64,000 nucleotides of DNA from Francisella sp. SYW-9. GTDB lineage: Bacteria > Pseudomonadota > Gammaproteobacteria > Francisellales > Francisellaceae. The position numbers were made by a program, and so were the translations under genes. The notes beneath the pieces were generated by a model, which did not search any database, was not told where the DNA came from, and saw only the letters and a program-made list of their open reading frames with translations. Shown here piece by piece: positions 46,397-55,698 of the stretch (position 1 is the first letter of the stretch; each line of letters opens with the position of its first letter). Where the stretch lies: positions 1-64,000 of the forward strand of contig NZ_VXKQ01000016.1 in the NCBI RefSeq assembly GCF_008711465.1, read 5' to 3'.

Positions 46397-47614
46397 TTAT
46401 AAAAGATAACTTATAATTTGGAATATTATAATAACTATAGCAATAATTAAAGCGACTATATTGAGAGTCTTATTTTTCATAAAAGAGTATATAAGCTTGT
46501 AGTTTTTGTTACGTAAAATTCTAACCATATTTAAAGGGCAAGAAACAAGCATAATTAATGAGAAAAGTCCTACAACAGATAATGCAATTAAAAACAGTTG
46601 TTTAAAGTAATAGTTTAGAGTAATTGGTAAGATAAAAAGTAAAAAGCCAAGAAGTATGTTTTTATTTATTTTTGAAAGGCTATTCATCTTAAATCTATCT
46701 AAAATTAAATCTTTTAAAGCTAAAGAAAGTGTAATAAATGCTGTAGTTACAGATATTGATATAAAACTATATATTAATGTTATTATTTCATGAGATTTAA
46801 TATTTGCCTTAAGAATATAGATAAGCTGTGTCACGCTATCTTGATCACTCAAAGAACCACTAAGTATAGTTGCAAAGCTATTTTTATCGCCATAAATAGC
46901 AATATTACCAAAGATAGCTACAATCCAGCAGACATAGATTAATAGAATCATTAGTGAAGCTACTATAATAATTCTTCTAATATCTTTAGCGTGAGGGCCT
47001 ACATAGTTTACAACAGTTGGTACTATTATATGAGCTGAAAATGTTGTTGCTAATATTGGTAGAGCAATAATTAATTCTTTAAAGTTGCTAAAACCATATT
47101 TGTCCAGATTCTCTAATTGTACAGATTCAAATAATTGAATAATTGTAAATAAAATAATTATAAGTTTTAAAGTTAAGAATAATCTATTTAGCCACTCAGC
47201 ATGTCCAGTACCCTTTAGAATAAAGCTTCCAAAGATAATAACAAAACCTATTTCTATGATTATATAATTAATACCTAATAGGCTTTCAAAAGATGCCCCT
47301 ATAGCCGATATATAAGCTGCGAGCATACCATAAAGTATACCAAAAGCACAAATATATACTAAAATAATACCAGGTTTTTTAAAAAGCTTATGGGCAAGTC
47401 CTAGATAACTAATGCCTTTTTCAAAATGTAAGCATGCTTCTGCTACAGCTAGAGTCGAGTATGTCATTAAAAGCCACATTAGAAACATTACTATACAGCC
47501 AATGAGAATGCCAAAATATGAAAGAATCATTGGTATAGCAAGAATACCACCACCTAAAGATGTACCAATTATTAAAAAAATACATCCAATTTGTTTATTT
47601 ATACTTGTTGTCAC
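46397..47614 (-). CDS. Aromatic amino acid permease (HAAAP family)
   Basis: This 405-residue inner membrane protein has about eleven membrane segments. The N-terminal CIFLIIGTSLGGGILAIPM and EACLHFEKGISYLGLAHKL match the TyrP/Mtr/TnaB group, which imports tyrosine or tryptophan with protons. Substrate choice between the two cannot be made from sequence. It stands alone on the minus strand, 70 bp upstream of the rhodanese gene. Confidence 0.85.
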   Translation of the reverse strand: MTTSINKQIGCIFLIIGTSLGGGILAIPMILSYFGILIGCIVMFLMWLLMTYSTLAVAEACLHFEKGISYLGLAHKLFKKPGIILVYICAFGILYGMLAAYISAIGASFESLLGINYIIIEIGFVIIFGSFILKGTGHAEWLNRLFLTLKLIIILFTIIQLFESVQLENLDKYGFSNFKELIIALPILATTFSAHIIVPTVVNYVGPHAKDIRRIIIVASLMILLIYVCWIVAIFGNIAIYGDKNSFATILSGSLSDQDSVTQLIYILKANIKSHEIITLIYSFISISVTTAFITLSLALKDLILDRFKMNSLSKINKNILLGFLLFILPITLNYYFKQLFLIALSVVGLFSLIMLVSCPLNMVRILRNKNYKLIYSFMKNKTLNIVALIIAIVIIIFQIISYLL

Positions 47615-47690
47615 AAATAGGTTTTTTATTTTCTAACTTAGGAGTAATTAAAACATATAAATATAAGATAATAAAATAATAATTTTATTT

Positions 47691-49163
47691 TTACCAGCCA
47701 GCGATTGCAGCTCCATCAGGATATACTTCTTCACCTACTTTTTTGACAGCAGGGCTTTGGAATGCTTTAACATATTCTTTAAGCTTAGGATTATTCTTTT
47801 GATCTGCATTTGCCGCGATAATATTAGTAAATGGAGAATCAGTAGGCTCTACAAATAAAGCATCTTTGTGAGTAAGTCCAGCTTTTGATAAATAGTCATT
47901 ATTTATAACACCTAAGGCTACCACTTCTAAGTTATTAGGAATCTGATCTGCTTGTAAAGCAACTATTTTTAGATGTTTAGGGTTACTAACTATACTATCT
48001 GGAGTAGCTTTCCACGTAACTCCTTTTTTAAGCTTAAGTAATCCAGCATCTTGTAATATCATAAGCGCGCGCCCTTGATTTGTTGGATCATTAGGTATGG
48101 CAATAGTAGCGCCATTAGGAACTTGATCAAGATGTTTATATTTTTTTGAATATATACCCATTGGATAAAGGAAAGTTTTTCCAATAGATACAATATGATA
48201 ACCAAATTTCTTATTTTGATTTTCTAAGAAAGGAATATGTTGAAAAACGTTTGCTTGAATTTCATTATCATTTAAGGCTCTATTTGGAAGGTTATAGTCG
48301 CCAAATGAAACTAGCTTAACATCAAGACCATATTTCTCTTTAGCAATTTTTTTACTTTCTTGCATAATTTTATCTTGAGGAGGGCTGGTTATATAACCGA
48401 TAGTTATCTGGTTTGGATTTATAGCAGTTGAGGCATTTACATAGAGTTGTGCTCCACTAGCTATCAATAAAATAACTGTAATAATCCAAAGAGATGTTAG
48501 TTTCTTTGCTGCAAGTAAATAATTACCAAAAGACTGTGTTAGTTGTACTAGTATAACTAGCATCACTACACCACCAAGTAATAATGTATAATTACCGTAG
48601 TTATATCCTTTGAAATAAGTTAGATCACCAAGACCTCCACCACCAACGATACCAGCCATAGCAGAGAAACCTATTAGCGAAATACAAGTCAAAGATGCTG
48701 CATCTATAAGTAAGTTTTTAGACTCTGGTAATAAGACCTTGAAAATGATTTGGTTTCTAGTTGCGCCCATAGCTTTAGCAGCTTCAATAAGACCATGATC
48801 GACTTCTCTTAGAGCTGATTCTGTTAAGCGCGCATAGAAAGGCAAAGCAGCTATAGCAAGGGGAACTATTGAAGCAGTTGTGCCAATAGTTGTGCCGACA
48901 ATTAACTTAGTTAAAGGGTATAGTAAAATGAGTAATATAATATAAGGAATACTTCTTGTTATATTAATTATTGCACTAAAACCTTTATTAAATCCTTTAA
49001 CTAAAATATTTTTACTATCTTTAGTAATATATAATAAAATACCCAGTAATATACCACCTATAACAGCTACTAAAGTGGCAATGAAAACCATAAAAATAGT
49101 TTCCCATGTCGATATAGCTATCTGGTTAAACTCATGTAAACTAAATATTGTCTGCTGTTGCAT
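47691..49163 (-). CDS. metIQ: Fused methionine ABC transporter permease and binding protein (MetI-MetQ)
   Basis: This 490-residue protein fuses two normally separate subunits. Residues 1-220 are a MetI permease with about five membrane segments and the coupling motif EVDHGLIEAAKAMGATRNQI near 140. A further segment (LWIITVILLIASGAQLYVNA) acts as a tether. From about 247 to the end is a MetQ-type periplasmic binding domain (NPNQITIGYITSPPQ, FGDYNLPNRALNDNEIQANV, FQHIPFLENQNKKFG, AIPNDPTNQGRALMIL). The binding domain has no lipobox and is held by the membrane segment. It overlaps metN by 23 bp, so stoichiometry is fixed by fusion and coupling. Confidence 0.93.
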   Translation of the reverse strand: MQQQTIFSLHEFNQIAISTWETIFMVFIATLVAVIGGILLGILLYITKDSKNILVKGFNKGFSAIINITRSIPYIILLILLYPLTKLIVGTTIGTTASIVPLAIAALPFYARLTESALREVDHGLIEAAKAMGATRNQIIFKVLLPESKNLLIDAASLTCISLIGFSAMAGIVGGGGLGDLTYFKGYNYGNYTLLLGGVVMLVILVQLTQSFGNYLLAAKKLTSLWIITVILLIASGAQLYVNASTAINPNQITIGYITSPPQDKIMQESKKIAKEKYGLDVKLVSFGDYNLPNRALNDNEIQANVFQHIPFLENQNKKFGYHIVSIGKTFLYPMGIYSKKYKHLDQVPNGATIAIPNDPTNQGRALMILQDAGLLKLKKGVTWKATPDSIVSNPKHLKIVALQADQIPNNLEVVALGVINNDYLSKAGLTHKDALFVEPTDSPFTNIIAANADQKNNPKLKEYVKAFQSPAVKKVGEEVYPDGAAIAGW

Positions 49164-50193
49164 AGCCTAATACCTTTAAATTAACATCTTGATTTGAAAG
49201 AAATTTTAGAGCGTTTTCCCAATCTTTACGCTCACCTGTTATATGACAAATAGCAATACCAACTATCTGCTCTTGGATAGTCTCAATATTTGCCTGAATA
49301 ATACTTGCTGAAGCATTAAATTGGCGAGATATCTCGGCGATTATTGGCATTTTACCTTTGTCACCATAAAAGGTTAGTTGTACAACAGGATATATGTGGT
49401 CATTACTATATGGGTTATCATGAAGCTTTTTAGCTATGAAATCAGGCACTTTTGTATGAATACTAGTCTCAACAAAAGATTTTGTAACTTCAGTCTGTGG
49501 ATCTAAGAAAATATCAAGGGTATTACCCATCTCTGCAATATGACCTTTGTCAATAATAGCAACTTTGTCACAGATTCTTCTTACAACATCCATTTCATGA
49601 GTGATAAGAACTATAGTTAGACCAAGCTCTTTATTTAGTCTTTTAAGTAGAGCTAATATCTGTTTTGTTGAAGTTGGATCTAGTGCTGAAGTTGCTTCAT
49701 CAGATAATAATACTAATGGGTCAAGTGCTAATGCTCTAGCAATCGCAACTTTTTGTTTTTGACCACCACTGAGCTCTTTGGGATATGCTGTAGCTTTGTT
49801 TGGCAACTCAACTAGCTCTAGAAGTTTATGTACTCTTTTTTTAATTTCTACTTTAGGAACACCTTGGATTTCAAGAGGTAGAGCTATATTTTCATAGACA
49901 TTGCGTGAAGAGAGTAAATTGAAATGTTGAAATATCATGGCAACTTTTTTGCGAAACTCTCTTAGCTGTTTTGGATTTTTCTTAGTGATATTTTCATCTG
50001 CTATGAAGATAGAGCCATCAGTTGGTTGTTCAAGTAAGTTTAAGCATCTTAATAATGAACTTTTTCCAGCACCACTATGTCCGATTATACCAAAAATTTC
50101 ACCTTGCTTTATTTCAAGATTAATATTATCAAGAACAAGATTACTTATATTATTGGTATAATATTCTTTTTTTAGATTTTTAATTTGTATCAT
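49141..50193 (-). CDS. metN: Methionine ABC transporter ATPase MetN
   Basis: This 350-residue ATPase drives methionine import. Walker A is GHSGAGKSSLLRCL near 38, the signature is LSGGQKQKVAIARAL near 140, and Walker B is LLSDEATSALDP. The last third is a NIL domain (VVQLTFYGDKGKMPIIAEIS) that binds methionine and inhibits the ATPase, so import is feedback-controlled at the protein level. Its ATG overlaps the plsY stop by 4 bp (ATGA), and its stop lies 23 bp inside metIQ. Confidence 0.94.
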   Translation of the reverse strand: MIQIKNLKKEYYTNNISNLVLDNINLEIKQGEIFGIIGHSGAGKSSLLRCLNLLEQPTDGSIFIADENITKKNPKQLREFRKKVAMIFQHFNLLSSRNVYENIALPLEIQGVPKVEIKKRVHKLLELVELPNKATAYPKELSGGQKQKVAIARALALDPLVLLSDEATSALDPTSTKQILALLKRLNKELGLTIVLITHEMDVVRRICDKVAIIDKGHIAEMGNTLDIFLDPQTEVTKSFVETSIHTKVPDFIAKKLHDNPYSNDHIYPVVQLTFYGDKGKMPIIAEISRQFNASASIIQANIETIQEQIVGIAICHITGERKDWENALKFLSNQDVNLKVLGYATADNI

Positions 50194-50792
50194 TTTGCTT
50201 TAGCCTTATCACCTATCTTACTTTCTTGACCACTAATTAACCTTTGGATATTACCCTTATGCTTAATAAGGATAATAATAGCTATAATTAAAAATGGAGC
50301 AGCTGTTTGAAAGTCTGATGTAAATATTACAGATAAACTTGCTATAACAGTAGCTAATAATGCTGATAGCGAAGAGTAGCGAGTTATTACAGCTACACAT
50401 AACCATGTGATTACAAATATGAAACCTAATATCCAACTAAAGCCAAATAGTGTGCCTATAAGTGTTGCAACACCTTTTCCCCCTTTAAAACCAAAGAATA
50501 TTGGAAAAACATGACCAAGAATTGCATACAAAGCAGTACAAGCTGTTATAAAATCATTTCCAGTTAGGATTTTTGCAATAACTACTGGAATTAAACCTTT
50601 TAAAATATCAAAAGCTAATGTAATAACGGCAGGAACCTTACCTCCTATTCTTAGTACATTAGTTGTACCAGGGTTACCAGAACCAACACTTCTTGGTGAT
50701 GGTAGCCTAAAAATATAACAAACTATAATTGCACTATTTATTGAACCTAATAAATATGCAAATATTAGAACACCAAAATTTAAAGAGATCAT
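50190..50792 (-). CDS. plsY: Glycerol-3-phosphate acyltransferase PlsY
   Basis: This 200-residue, five-segment inner membrane enzyme transfers acyl groups from acyl-phosphate to glycerol-3-phosphate, the first step of phospholipid synthesis. The three family motifs are present: GSGNPGTTNVLR near 37, the loop GHVFPIFFGFKGGKGVAT near 94-111, and a third with small residues near 165. It overlaps metN by 4 bp, so lipid and methionine-uptake genes form one transcript here. Confidence 0.93.
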   Translation of the reverse strand: MISLNFGVLIFAYLLGSINSAIIVCYIFRLPSPRSVGSGNPGTTNVLRIGGKVPAVITLAFDILKGLIPVVIAKILTGNDFITACTALYAILGHVFPIFFGFKGGKGVATLIGTLFGFSWILGFIFVITWLCVAVITRYSSLSALLATVIASLSVIFTSDFQTAAPFLIIAIIILIKHKGNIQRLISGQESKIGDKAKAK

Positions 50793-50906
50793 GAATATTC
50801 CTTTTATTTCTTTTTAAAAAAATTTCTAAACAAATTATTATAATACTATCTAGGCAATATCTTGGCTAGCTATTTTTGTTGCTTTATTATAGGATTGATA
50901 GCTTAA

Positions 50907-52052
<1,146 letters not shown>

Positions 52053-52054
52053 AG

Positions 52055-52933
52055 CTACTCGTTTAGGAATGAATGTAATAGTTCATTCATTTTTATAAAA
52101 GCTTTAGAATTAGGTTCCCTAGATAGTAAATAATAAGACTTATTTGCGGGAAGGCTTCTTTGTTCAGGTAAGTAGAGTAGTCCATTTCTAATGAGATCTT
52201 TGACTAAAAGTTTTTCTGTAACAAAAACTCCTACTCCTGAAGAGCATGCATTTATTGCTTGTATAGAGTTTTTTAAGGCTATTTTTTTGCTATCAATATC
52301 ATTTAGATCATTATGCTTAAGCCACTGTAAATAGTCATTAGATCTTAGCTCATCATCGACAAAAATAAGTTTTTGAGATGAAATGATTTCTTCAAGGGTT
52401 TTACCGGCTTGTTTGTTATTTGATATCAAAACTAACTCTCCATCAATTAGCTTTTGCTTATTATTATCAATAAACTCTTCATTTGAGCCATATTCAATAC
52501 TTAGGTCTATATCATCATTATCAAAGTCAACTCTTCTACCTTTAGTTATAAATTGTATATCTATATCTTTAAATGCTTCAGTAATGTTATCAAACCTAGG
52601 TATTAGCCAATTTGCACATAATGTCGCAAGACAGTTAATTGATATTTTATTTATATGTTGTTCTTTAAAAAGGTTGGTCGATTGATATATTTCAGTTATT
52701 AAAGGATCTATCCTTGAGTAGTATTGCTTTGCCAGATCTGTAATTATAAGTCTGCGTTTTTGTGTTAGAAAAAGTTTCTTATCAAAATATGTTTCTAACT
52801 TTTTTATTGATTGGCTTACAGCCGAATGGGTCATATATAACTGTTCAGCTGCTTTTGTATAGCTTTTAGTTTTCATTACTGCCACAAATACAGGTAAAGA
52901 ATTTAAAGGAGGTAAATCGTTTCTCTTAATCAT
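52055..52933 (-). CDS. LysR-family transcriptional regulator (Gcv/HTH type)
   Basis: The product has 292 residues. The HTH is visible in residues 10-60: LPVFVAVMKTKSYTKAAEQL, YMTHSAVSQSIKKLETYFD, and KLFLTQKRRLIITDLA. Residues 90-290 form the effector domain. The arrangement is divergent from the EamA transporter gene across a 454-bp region with three T-N11-A boxes, one 9 bp from its own ATG. It most likely regulates itself and the eamA-hydrolase genes, and perhaps the sulfoquinovosidase genes further on. Confidence 0.87.
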   Translation of the reverse strand: MIKRNDLPPLNSLPVFVAVMKTKSYTKAAEQLYMTHSAVSQSIKKLETYFDKKLFLTQKRRLIITDLAKQYYSRIDPLITEIYQSTNLFKEQHINKISINCLATLCANWLIPRFDNITEAFKDIDIQFITKGRRVDFDNDDIDLSIEYGSNEEFIDNNKQKLIDGELVLISNNKQAGKTLEEIISSQKLIFVDDELRSNDYLQWLKHNDLNDIDSKKIALKNSIQAINACSSGVGVFVTEKLLVKDLIRNGLLYLPEQRSLPANKSYYLLSREPNSKAFIKMNELLHSFLNE

Positions 52934-52941
52934 GATTTTCC

Positions 52942-52956
52942 GTAAGTTAAACTTAC
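52942..52956 (+). promoter_or_regulatory. LysR-type box 1
   Basis: GTAAGTTAAACTTAC is a perfect palindrome around a central A and matches T-N11-A. It lies 9 bp before the lysR ATG, a position for autorepression. Confidence 0.55.
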
Positions 52957-53095
52957 TTTATGTGAATGATAAATGGTTCTGAATAAATATACAATATTTT
53001 ATATAGTAGGTTAGAAGTGTATGGGGTTCAAAACTTTATAAGTTATTAGATAGAAAAAGTACAAAGGCTCTAATCTAATAGGTGTATGTAGTGAT

Positions 53096-53110
53096 GTAAG
53101 TTATGTTTAC
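53096..53110 (+). promoter_or_regulatory. LysR-type box 2
   Basis: GTAAGTTATGTTTAC matches box 1 at 12 of 15 positions and has the T-N11-A spacing. It lies in the middle of the intergenic region, where a LysR tetramer could contact both this site and one nearer the promoter. Confidence 0.5.
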
Positions 53111-53285
53111 TTTTAGATATTTATTAAACCAGTGATTTTACTTATTTATATTAGAGAATATGACCTGTTGAAATCTTAATTTATGTCGCTTATAGTTGTT
53201 ATGTTTAATACCTAAAGAGATTTTTTGTTGAGGGCTAAACATTTTATTAAGAGTAAAAGTAGTCTTCTATAAAGCTTTCAGCGTT

Positions 53286-53306
53286 ATTGTAAGAAAATGT
53301 TACAAT
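53286..53306 (+). promoter_or_regulatory. LysR-type box 3 inside a 7-7-7 inverted repeat
   Basis: ATTGTAA and TTACAAT flank a 7-base spacer; the inner 15 bases GTAAGAAAATGTTAC again fit GTAAG-N2-A-N3-TTAC. It lies 82 bp before the eamA ATG, near a promoter position. Confidence 0.5.
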
Positions 53307-53387
53307 AGTGTAAGTTTAAATCGTTTTACTTTATATGAATTTGATCTATCATTTAGTTATTGTTTTATTACGGTTAGGATCTAAAAA

Positions 53388-54266
53388 ATGAGATTGATGC
53401 GTGATTCAATTGCTATGTTATTAATGCTGTTATCAGCTACTGCTATTTCTTTAGTGGGTTATAGTACCAAATTTATAATGACTAGTTGTTCTATCTATGC
53501 GGTGATGCTAGTGTATTTTGTTGGAAGTGCTGTATTAATGTGGTGGATTGTTAGCATCTCATCTTTTGACAGAATTCTTCCTCTTGAGTGGAAGCCTATT
53601 TTAATTAGAGTTGTTTTGAGTATTACTGCTCAGTACTTTTTATTTTTGGGTTTACATAGTTCATCATTGTTGTTACCAATATTATTGTTTAATACTAGCC
53701 CTTTGTTTATACCAATTGTTAGATGGGTTTTTCACAAAGTTAAGATTAGTATTAGTACTTGGATATTATTAATAATTAGTTTCTTTGGGATTTATTTGAT
53801 CCTGAGAAGTAAGTCAGGCGGACATGCTGATGTATGGGCATTAAGCGCTTTGGTTGCTGGTGTTTTAAATGCTGGATCTCAAGTGGTATTACATACTGCT
53901 AGTCAAAAAGAGAATTTATTTACAATGAATCTATGGATATTTACAGCAATAAGTGTACTTATGTTTATTGGTTTGCCATTTACTCATATTACATTTGCTG
54001 GTATTCATTATGGTTTTACTAGTGCTCCTCTAATCTGGGCGGGCATTGGAGTTGTAATATTTGGTGTAAGCGCTCAGCTTTTTAGAGTTAAAGCATTTAA
54101 ATACACTCTAGATCCATCTTTTGTGGCGCCAGGTATGTATTTCTCAGTAGTTGTAGCGGCTGTGATGGATGCATATATATATAATAAGAGTTTAACTCTA
54201 GTTGAGGTTTTGGGAATATTAATTGTTTGTGGTGCAAGTATATTCTCAGTAATTAAGAAAAAATAA
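53388..54266 (+). CDS. EamA/DMT-family transporter
   Basis: This 292-residue inner membrane protein has ten membrane segments in two EamA repeats (ending near 140 and 285). The start SIAMLLMLLSATAISLVGYS and the LGLHSSSLLLPILLFNTSPL segment fit the drug/metabolite transporter superfamily, mostly exporters of amino acids and metabolites. It heads a run with the two isochorismatase-fold genes, the first only 22 bp downstream. It may export a product made by those enzymes or a waste product of the adjacent sugar pathway. This is inference. Confidence 0.83.
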   Translation: MRLMRDSIAMLLMLLSATAISLVGYSTKFIMTSCSIYAVMLVYFVGSAVLMWWIVSISSFDRILPLEWKPILIRVVLSITAQYFLFLGLHSSSLLLPILLFNTSPLFIPIVRWVFHKVKISISTWILLIISFFGIYLILRSKSGGHADVWALSALVAGVLNAGSQVVLHTASQKENLFTMNLWIFTAISVLMFIGLPFTHITFAGIHYGFTSAPLIWAGIGVVIFGVSAQLFRVKAFKYTLDPSFVAPGMYFSVVVAAVMDAYIYNKSLTLVEVLGILIVCGASIFSVIKKK

Positions 54267-54288
54267 TAAAAATAAAGGAGACTTTAAA

Positions 54289-54870
54289 ATGAAAAATACA
54301 ATAGTTATAGCAGCTGATTTTATTAACGAGATAGTTGATGAGAAGGGTGCGTTTGGTGCATTTAACGCAGAGAGAGTTAAAAACTGTCATACAATCGAAA
54401 ATGCTAATAAAGTTATAGCATGGGCTCGTAAGAATGATGTTAAAGTTGCTCACGTTAAAGTAGGTTTTAGCAAAGACTATCATGAGTGTCCAAGAAACTC
54501 ACCTATCTTTGGTCAAGCACCTGAGTATAAAGTTCTTCAACTTGGTACATGGGCTACAGATTTTCATAAAGATGTAGATGTTCAGGATCATGATATCGTA
54601 ATAACTAAGCATAGAATTAGTTTTGTATATGCAACAGATTGTGAAGCTATTTTAAGAGCTAATAAGATTGAGAATGTTATAGTCTTTGGTGTATCTACTG
54701 AGCATGTTATTGAATCTTCAGTAAGAGAGTTACATGATAGAGATTATAATGTAACAGTTATTTCAGATGCTTGTAACGCAGGTACTGAAGAAGGTCACAA
54801 CAAGAGTCTTGAGAGCTTAGCTCACATTTCTAAAGTTGTTACAGCTGAAGAGTTCTTATCAAGTAATTAA
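54289..54870 (+). CDS. Isochorismatase-fold protein, copy 1, lacking the nucleophile cysteine
   Basis: This 193-residue soluble protein has the isochorismatase-like hydrolase fold. D10 (IAADFINEIVD) and K107 (ITKHRISFVYATD) of the usual D-K-C triad are present. The cysteine of the GVxTxxC motif is replaced by V140 (FGVSTEHVIES). Typical cysteine hydrolases of this family therefore cannot work by the normal mechanism here; cysteine-free members such as isochorismate lyases exist. AAAGGAG gives a strong ribosome binding site. It follows eamA by 22 bp and is about 84% identical to the next gene, with the same ribosome-binding region. Confidence 0.82.
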   Translation: MKNTIVIAADFINEIVDEKGAFGAFNAERVKNCHTIENANKVIAWARKNDVKVAHVKVGFSKDYHECPRNSPIFGQAPEYKVLQLGTWATDFHKDVDVQDHDIVITKHRISFVYATDCEAILRANKIENVIVFGVSTEHVIESSVRELHDRDYNVTVISDACNAGTEEGHNKSLESLAHISKVVTAEEFLSSN

Positions 54871-55116
54871 TTTTATATCTATGTAACTTATTTCTATTAA
54901 AATAATTAAAAAATACTGTGTGAATTTATACATCTAAGTTTAGCTGTATTATAGTCTAATATAAAATATCATGCTTATCTGATTGAGCTGCTTTATAGTG
55001 TATGTATAAGTTACATTCATGTAACTTTAAATAGCTTTACTTTATGTTGCTGTACTTTATCATATGAGAGTAATTATCAGTTAATATTAAATAATAAAAA
55101 TAAAGGAGACTTTTAA
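54871..55116 (+). other. Spacer between the two hydrolase copies
   Basis: This 246-bp noncoding gap contains a perfect 8-4-8 inverted repeat, AAGTTACA/TGTAACTT at 55008-55027, about 90 bp before the second copy. It also has a single GTAACTTA half-site at 54883-54890. The second copy may have its own promoter here. No terminator is evident. Confidence 0.4.
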
Positions 55117-55698
55117 ATGAAGAATACAATAGTTATAGCAGCTGATTTTATTAACGAGATAGTTGATGAAAAGGGAGCTTTTGGGGCATTTAATGCAGAA
55201 AGGGTTAAGAGCTGTAATACAATGCAAAATGCTAATAAGGTTATAACATGGGCTCGTAAAAATGATATTAAAGTTGCACATGTTAAAGTAGGATTTAGCA
55301 AAGATTATCATGAATGTCCAAAAGATTCTCCTATATTTAGTCAAGCACCTAAATATAAGGCTCTTCAACTTGGTACATGGGCTACAGATTTTCATAAAGA
55401 TATAGACTATCAAGAAGATGATATAGTTATAACAAAGCATAGAATCAGTTTTGTATATGCAACAGATTGTGAAGCTATTTTAAGAGCTAATAAGATTAAG
55501 AATGTTATAGTCTTTGGTGTATCTACTGAGCAAGTTGTTGAGCTTTCAGTGAGAGAGTTACATGACAGAGATTATAGTGTAACAGTTATCTCAGATGCTT
55601 GTAATGCTGCTACTGAAGAAGGACATGAAAAAAGCCTTAGAAGTATATCTACTGTTGCTAAAGTTGTTACAGCTGAAGAGTTTTTGTTAAATAATTAA
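55117..55698 (+). CDS. Isochorismatase-fold protein, copy 2, lacking the nucleophile cysteine
   Basis: This 193-residue paralogue is equal in length to copy 1 and differs at about 30 residues. D10 and K107 are kept; V140 replaces the nucleophile Cys here as well (FGVSTEQVVELS), so the loss is older than the duplication or is a feature of the subfamily. Differences cluster in residues 32-50, 69-101 and 165-181. The upstream region with AAATAAAGGAGACTTT is shared, so the duplication includes the ribosome binding site. An A+T hairpin (TAAAATT/AATTTTA at 55713-55733) follows and may end the transcript. Confidence 0.82.
   Translation: MKNTIVIAADFINEIVDEKGAFGAFNAERVKSCNTMQNANKVITWARKNDIKVAHVKVGFSKDYHECPKDSPIFSQAPKYKALQLGTWATDFHKDIDYQEDDIVITKHRISFVYATDCEAILRANKIKNVIVFGVSTEQVVELSVRELHDRDYSVTVISDACNAATEEGHEKSLRSISTVAKVVTAEEFLLNN

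Larger units (their letters stand above)
52934..53387 (+). promoter_or_regulatory. lysR-eamA intergenic regulatory region
   Basis: This 454-bp noncoding region has no ORF of interest. It holds three 15-bp boxes of the form GTAAG-N2-A-N3-TTAC: 52942-52956, 53096-53110 and 53289-53303. Each is a T-N11-A palindrome of the LysR type. The third is nested in a perfect 7-7-7 inverted repeat (ATTGTAA/TTACAAT, 53286-53306). A possible -10 (TACAAT) overlaps it. This looks like a LysR-controlled divergent promoter region. Confidence 0.6.
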
